In this document: positions 60,835-64,000 of the stretch, piece by piece
How the letters are laid out: every line of letters begins with the position of its first letter
How positions within the stretch are numbered: position 1 is the first letter of the stretch
NCBI GenBank assembly: GCA_963921425.1
Contig: OY992835.1
Location: forward strand, 3,968,001 to 4,032,000
Source of the DNA: Dryas octopetala
Taxonomy: Eukaryota > Streptophyta > Magnoliopsida > Rosales > Rosaceae
Reading direction: 5' to 3'
Length of the DNA: 64,000 nt
Notes under the pieces: generated by a model
Database searches by the model: none
Told to the model about the DNA's origin: nothing
Seen by the model: only the letters and a program-made list of their open reading frames with translations
Position numbers and translations under genes: made by a program

Positions 60835-63314
60835 TGTAACGCCCCGAACCTCGGGCCCGTAAATACATTGAAACTTTGAACTGTAAACCTCTTTTCAAAG
60901 AATGAGCCATGCACTTAACATAATAAATATATTTGATAAATCATTTTATAAAACTACTTATTCTCTTTGAAAACCCCAAAATTTTTTTTAATACGTTTTG
61001 AAACTTTTCCCAAATGACCAAAAGATGGAAATATATCAAACATTCGTTGTAATGAACTATTTCACAACTTAATAAATACCTTACATCATCAACATAATTC
61101 CAATAGAAAGGTTCTAGATAACAACTTCAACTTTGAAATTCCTTTTGAATATAGAAAATAATGAGAAGTAATAGAAATGCTGTATCTTATAAAATTTCTA
61201 GCTAAAACCTGTTTGGAGTCTTGAACTGATAGAAAATAACTAAAAATGTTTTTATCTAATAATGTTTTTAGTAAAAACGTTGGCCATATAATCACCCAAT
61301 TGACAGGCTCCACATTGGTACCGTTACAAAACCGTCGCACCAAGTGGACCGTCTACATAACCTTCCACCCGCACCGTCGCAACGCCGTCATGCGAGTGGT
61401 CTTACGGTGTCCCTTGTACCGTCGCAATGCCGTCATACAAGTGGACTTACGATAGCCCTTGTACAGTCGAATCGTCGTCGTACAATAGCCAAAGTGTGGT
61501 ACGTGCACGTAGATTTCCCTTCCACCCGCACCGTCGCAACGCCGTCATGTGAGTGGACTTACAGTGTCCATTGTACCGTCGCAACGCCGTCATACAAGTG
61601 GACTTACGGTGGCCTTTGTACCTTTGAATCGTCGTCGTACAATAAGCCAAAATGTCGTACGTGCACGTAGACTACCCCCAAAGGGTGAGGCATCCCGGCA
61701 CACGGCCCAAAGCCTATGTGTGTGTCGTGATGGGTCCCAAAGACCTATTTGTATTTGTGCCTGTGGGTGAGGGTACTTATATGGCGATTTGAAAATCGCT
61801 CTGCCACTTTCTAAAACTATTCTTGTAAATAGATAAAGTCAACGATTTCTTAAGCTTTTCACAAATCCTCAAATCATGCAATTAATAAATCGTCTCAAAA
61901 TAATATAGCTTTTAAAAACCATGAAATCAAATGTCAAGCCAAAGCCTAGGGTTTACTCAAACGTTATCTCGAAACTAAATCGATTAGTTTTAGTGAAATG
62001 AATACGAATGCCCTCATCGGTAAAATACCAAATTAAGATTCCAGGTTTCGAATTTTGGGTTCATAAATCGAAATGGCATCGGATTACAAATTCTCTCGAG
62101 CCAACGTACCTGTTAAGACCAGACAACCAACACTATACAATAAATTCTTCAACTAGCTATTAAACAACCGAAACGAGCGGCCAACCACCACACACGGTGG
62201 CTGCCCGGCCATAAACAACACACAAACACTTACCAATACGCAAACAAACCCTAGAATTGGCCTCTGGATGTTCTGGGGAGGCTGATTGACAAGGAAGACC
62301 GCTCGACCCGCCACCATCAGTGGCGAAGCTGGCGGTGGCAGCAGCAAAACATCACCTCGACAGAAAATTTCAATCCAAAACAAGCCCAAATTCAGTCCAA
62401 CAATTTACAAGCAACAAATAAAAGGAATTAGGACAGAAATTGAGTGACAACAACTCAACCCGGCCACCACACGCGGAGGAACTCGCAGTGGCTGTGAGTT
62501 TCAAACAGGGTTTTCTATTCAAGTAATAATTGAGTCAAACAAAGTACAAAAACATGTAGAGGAGAGAGAGAGGATCAATTTGGGTACCTCACTCGACGGA
62601 AACGCCGTCGGAAAAGCAGAAACTAGTCGGAGAAGACAACTGGCTCTGTGACTTCGCTTTGTGTGCTGTGGTGGTCTGATGAATGATCGGGAACCACCCC
62701 TGGACTCATCGCGACGAGGGGGAGAAGACCCAAGTGGTCCGGTGTCGCGTCTTGGCCGGAGACGGCGGATCGTCGTCGCCTGGGTTCGATCGGGTTTGGC
62801 CTGGGTTCGAAATTGGGCTGGGTTTCTGGGTGATCCGAGACCAAGAGAAGAGAGAGGAAGGGACGGCGAGCTCGGAAAGCTTTCGTCCGCCTCTATTCGC
62901 CGCCGGACGGGCGCCCACGCGCCGATGAAAGGACGACGGTGTTGAACAGGCGAGAGAAGAGAGAGTGTATCGGGGTGAGAGGAGAGAGAATAATGCCCCC
63001 GAAAATTCTGGATTTTGGGTATTTAAAACCCACTCATGTAAAATTACGAAATTGCCCCTCCCTTCAAATATCCGTAACTTTGATTTATGCGTGCTTCGTG
63101 TCTACGAACTCGTGGACTTGAGATCTATCCAGCGGGCCCAAAGTCAAAATCAAAAGTCTACAAATTTAAAAAGTCAACTTTGGGTCAATTCCGATTTAAA
63201 ACAAAATTTAAAATAAATCCAAAACCTTTTGAATTTCCAAATAAATTCTTAAAATGATCAAAATAAATTCTCCAATTATTTAAAATAAAACTTTGAAAAA
63301 TACGGGATCTCACA
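60835..63314 (-). mobile_element. S-family solo LTR S4 inside satellite
   Basis: On the plus strand it starts TGTAACGCCCCGAACCTCGG and ends TACGGGATCTCACA, with a perfect duplication ggttt (60830-60834 and 63315-63319). It is 2480 bp with no coding domain. Removing it restores the satellite monomer. It has a 157-bp duplication (61361-61672), the 75-bp module (61673-61746), a reverse donor-like site near 62589 and GA-rich leader sequence to 62990. Confidence 0.93.
61361..61672. repeat. 157-bp direct duplication in S4 with 42-bp sub-repeats
   Basis: Two copies start ccttccacccgcaccgtcgc (61361 and 61518) and end at tacgtgcacgtaga. Inside each copy, accgtcgcaa and gccgtcat recur about 42 bp apart. 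Confidence 0.9.
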
Positions 63315-63713
63315 GGTTTATAGTTGGTCCAATTTTGTCCAAATTATACCAAAACATTCCCAGTTGGCAAGAAAAACATGGGGAAGCACTTTCGCATGTT
63401 AGGATTAGCGTTCTAGACCTTTTGAACCACATTTGGTTTTAAGAATACACAAAAACGTCATTTAGGAGTATCCTTAGTCCAATTCCGTTCAAATTGCACC
63501 AAAAGGTTCTCGGTTGGCAAGAAAGTCATGTCAAAGCACCTTCTCATGTTGGAATTAGCGTTCTAGACCTGTTTAACCGCATTTGGTGTTAAGAACACAC
63601 GAAAACGTCAATTCAGTACTTTGTCGGTCCAATTTCATTCTGATTGTTCCAAAACGTTCCTAGATGGCAAGAAAGAGATGTCGAAGAACTTTCTTATGTT
63701 AGGATGAGGTTTC
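63315..63713. repeat. 150-bp satellite, block 4 (about 2.6 monomers)
   Basis: Continues the monomer interrupted by S4 (63315-63319 is the duplicated ggttt). It includes a gaagaacttt type near 63683 and ends at an LTR start. Confidence 0.93.
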
Positions 63714-64000
63714 TGATGAGTGTTTATTTTACGCTATTTTATGATACTAACTCCCTAACCTAGAGTGTTAGAACTCGATTCTTTTGTGTTTATTGTCTTG
63801 TTTTTGTGTTTTTAGGTTAAATGAAGCAATTATGGAGAAAGAAGCTAAATGAGGCTATTTTTAGCTAAAAATGGAAGAAATGGGAAAAAGAATCTTGAGG
63901 GAATCTGCTACAAGGATCTGAAATCTGGAAGGAATCTTTGAAGAATCTTAGACAAAATCTTTTAGGGAATCTTTTTGGTCAAGGTTGACTTTTGGTCAAA
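63714..64000 (+). mobile_element. Start of an LTR related to element B, running off the window
   Basis: Begins TGATGAGTGTTTATTTTACG directly in satellite, matching the minus-strand LTR start of element B at 14875 and sharing the block with gatactaactccctaac. Left flank gtttc (63709-63713) is the expected half of a duplication. Whether it is a whole element or a solo LTR cannot be told. Confidence 0.82.

Overview
The window looks like plant (probably dicot) pericentromeric or other heterochromatic DNA. I recognise no host gene, tRNA, rRNA or CRISPR array. Everything supportable is either a 150-bp satellite or transposable elements nested inside one another. The element types (Athila-like Ty3/gypsy elements with tRNA-Asp primer sites, a CACTA element with TNP2 and Transposase_24 genes, large TG..CA solo LTRs) are typical of flowering plants. 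I cannot name the species.

Layout. 1-9846: Athila-like element A on the minus strand, with long gag and pol frames split by one in-frame stop; only 24 bp of its 3' LTR is inside the window. 9847-15238: remains of a second Athila-like element B (gag start, PBS, LTR, PPT, 3' tail), its LTR carrying a solo LTR of a third family. 15239-16394: satellite. 16395-17045: a truncated solo-LTR piece (S1). 17046-52917: one CACTA DNA transposon on the minus strand, about 7.7 kb of surviving sequence, blown apart by insertions: Athila-like element C (21018-31071), the P1 nest (31959-44388), S3 (45449-48240) and P4 (49927-52845). Its two genes, a TNP2-like transposase and a Transposase_24-type protein, are still readable piece by piece. 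52918-60834: satellite containing a truncated Athila-like fragment E (53616-56670). 60835-63314: solo LTR S4 inside the satellite. 63315-63713: satellite. 63714-64000: the start of another LTR on the plus strand that leaves the window.

The main result is the insertion history, read from target-site duplications (TSDs). Six insertions of two related LTR families (called P and S here) have perfect 5-bp TSDs: P1 aatta, P2 tcatg, P3 ctcat, S2 caatt, S3 caacc, P4 taaat; S4 adds a seventh, ggttt. P1 contains P2, which contains P3, which contains S2, and P1 itself sits in an apparent intron of the CACTA transposase gene, so the nest is five layers deep. None of these P/S copies keeps an internal coding region. 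They share a splice-donor-like site, carry different minisatellites in one equivalent zone, and appear to have exchanged modules.

No gene here is likely to act for the host. The retroelement genes would make capsid, protease, reverse transcriptase/RNase H and integrase for copy-and-paste movement; the CACTA genes would make proteins for cut-and-paste movement. All are damaged to some degree. Element A is the least damaged (one nonsense codon seen). Element C is young by LTR comparison (5 differences in about 574 bp) but has a frameshift, a nonsense codon and a truncated 5' LTR. Coordinates of LTR ends supported by TSDs are good to the base; other boundaries are approximate.
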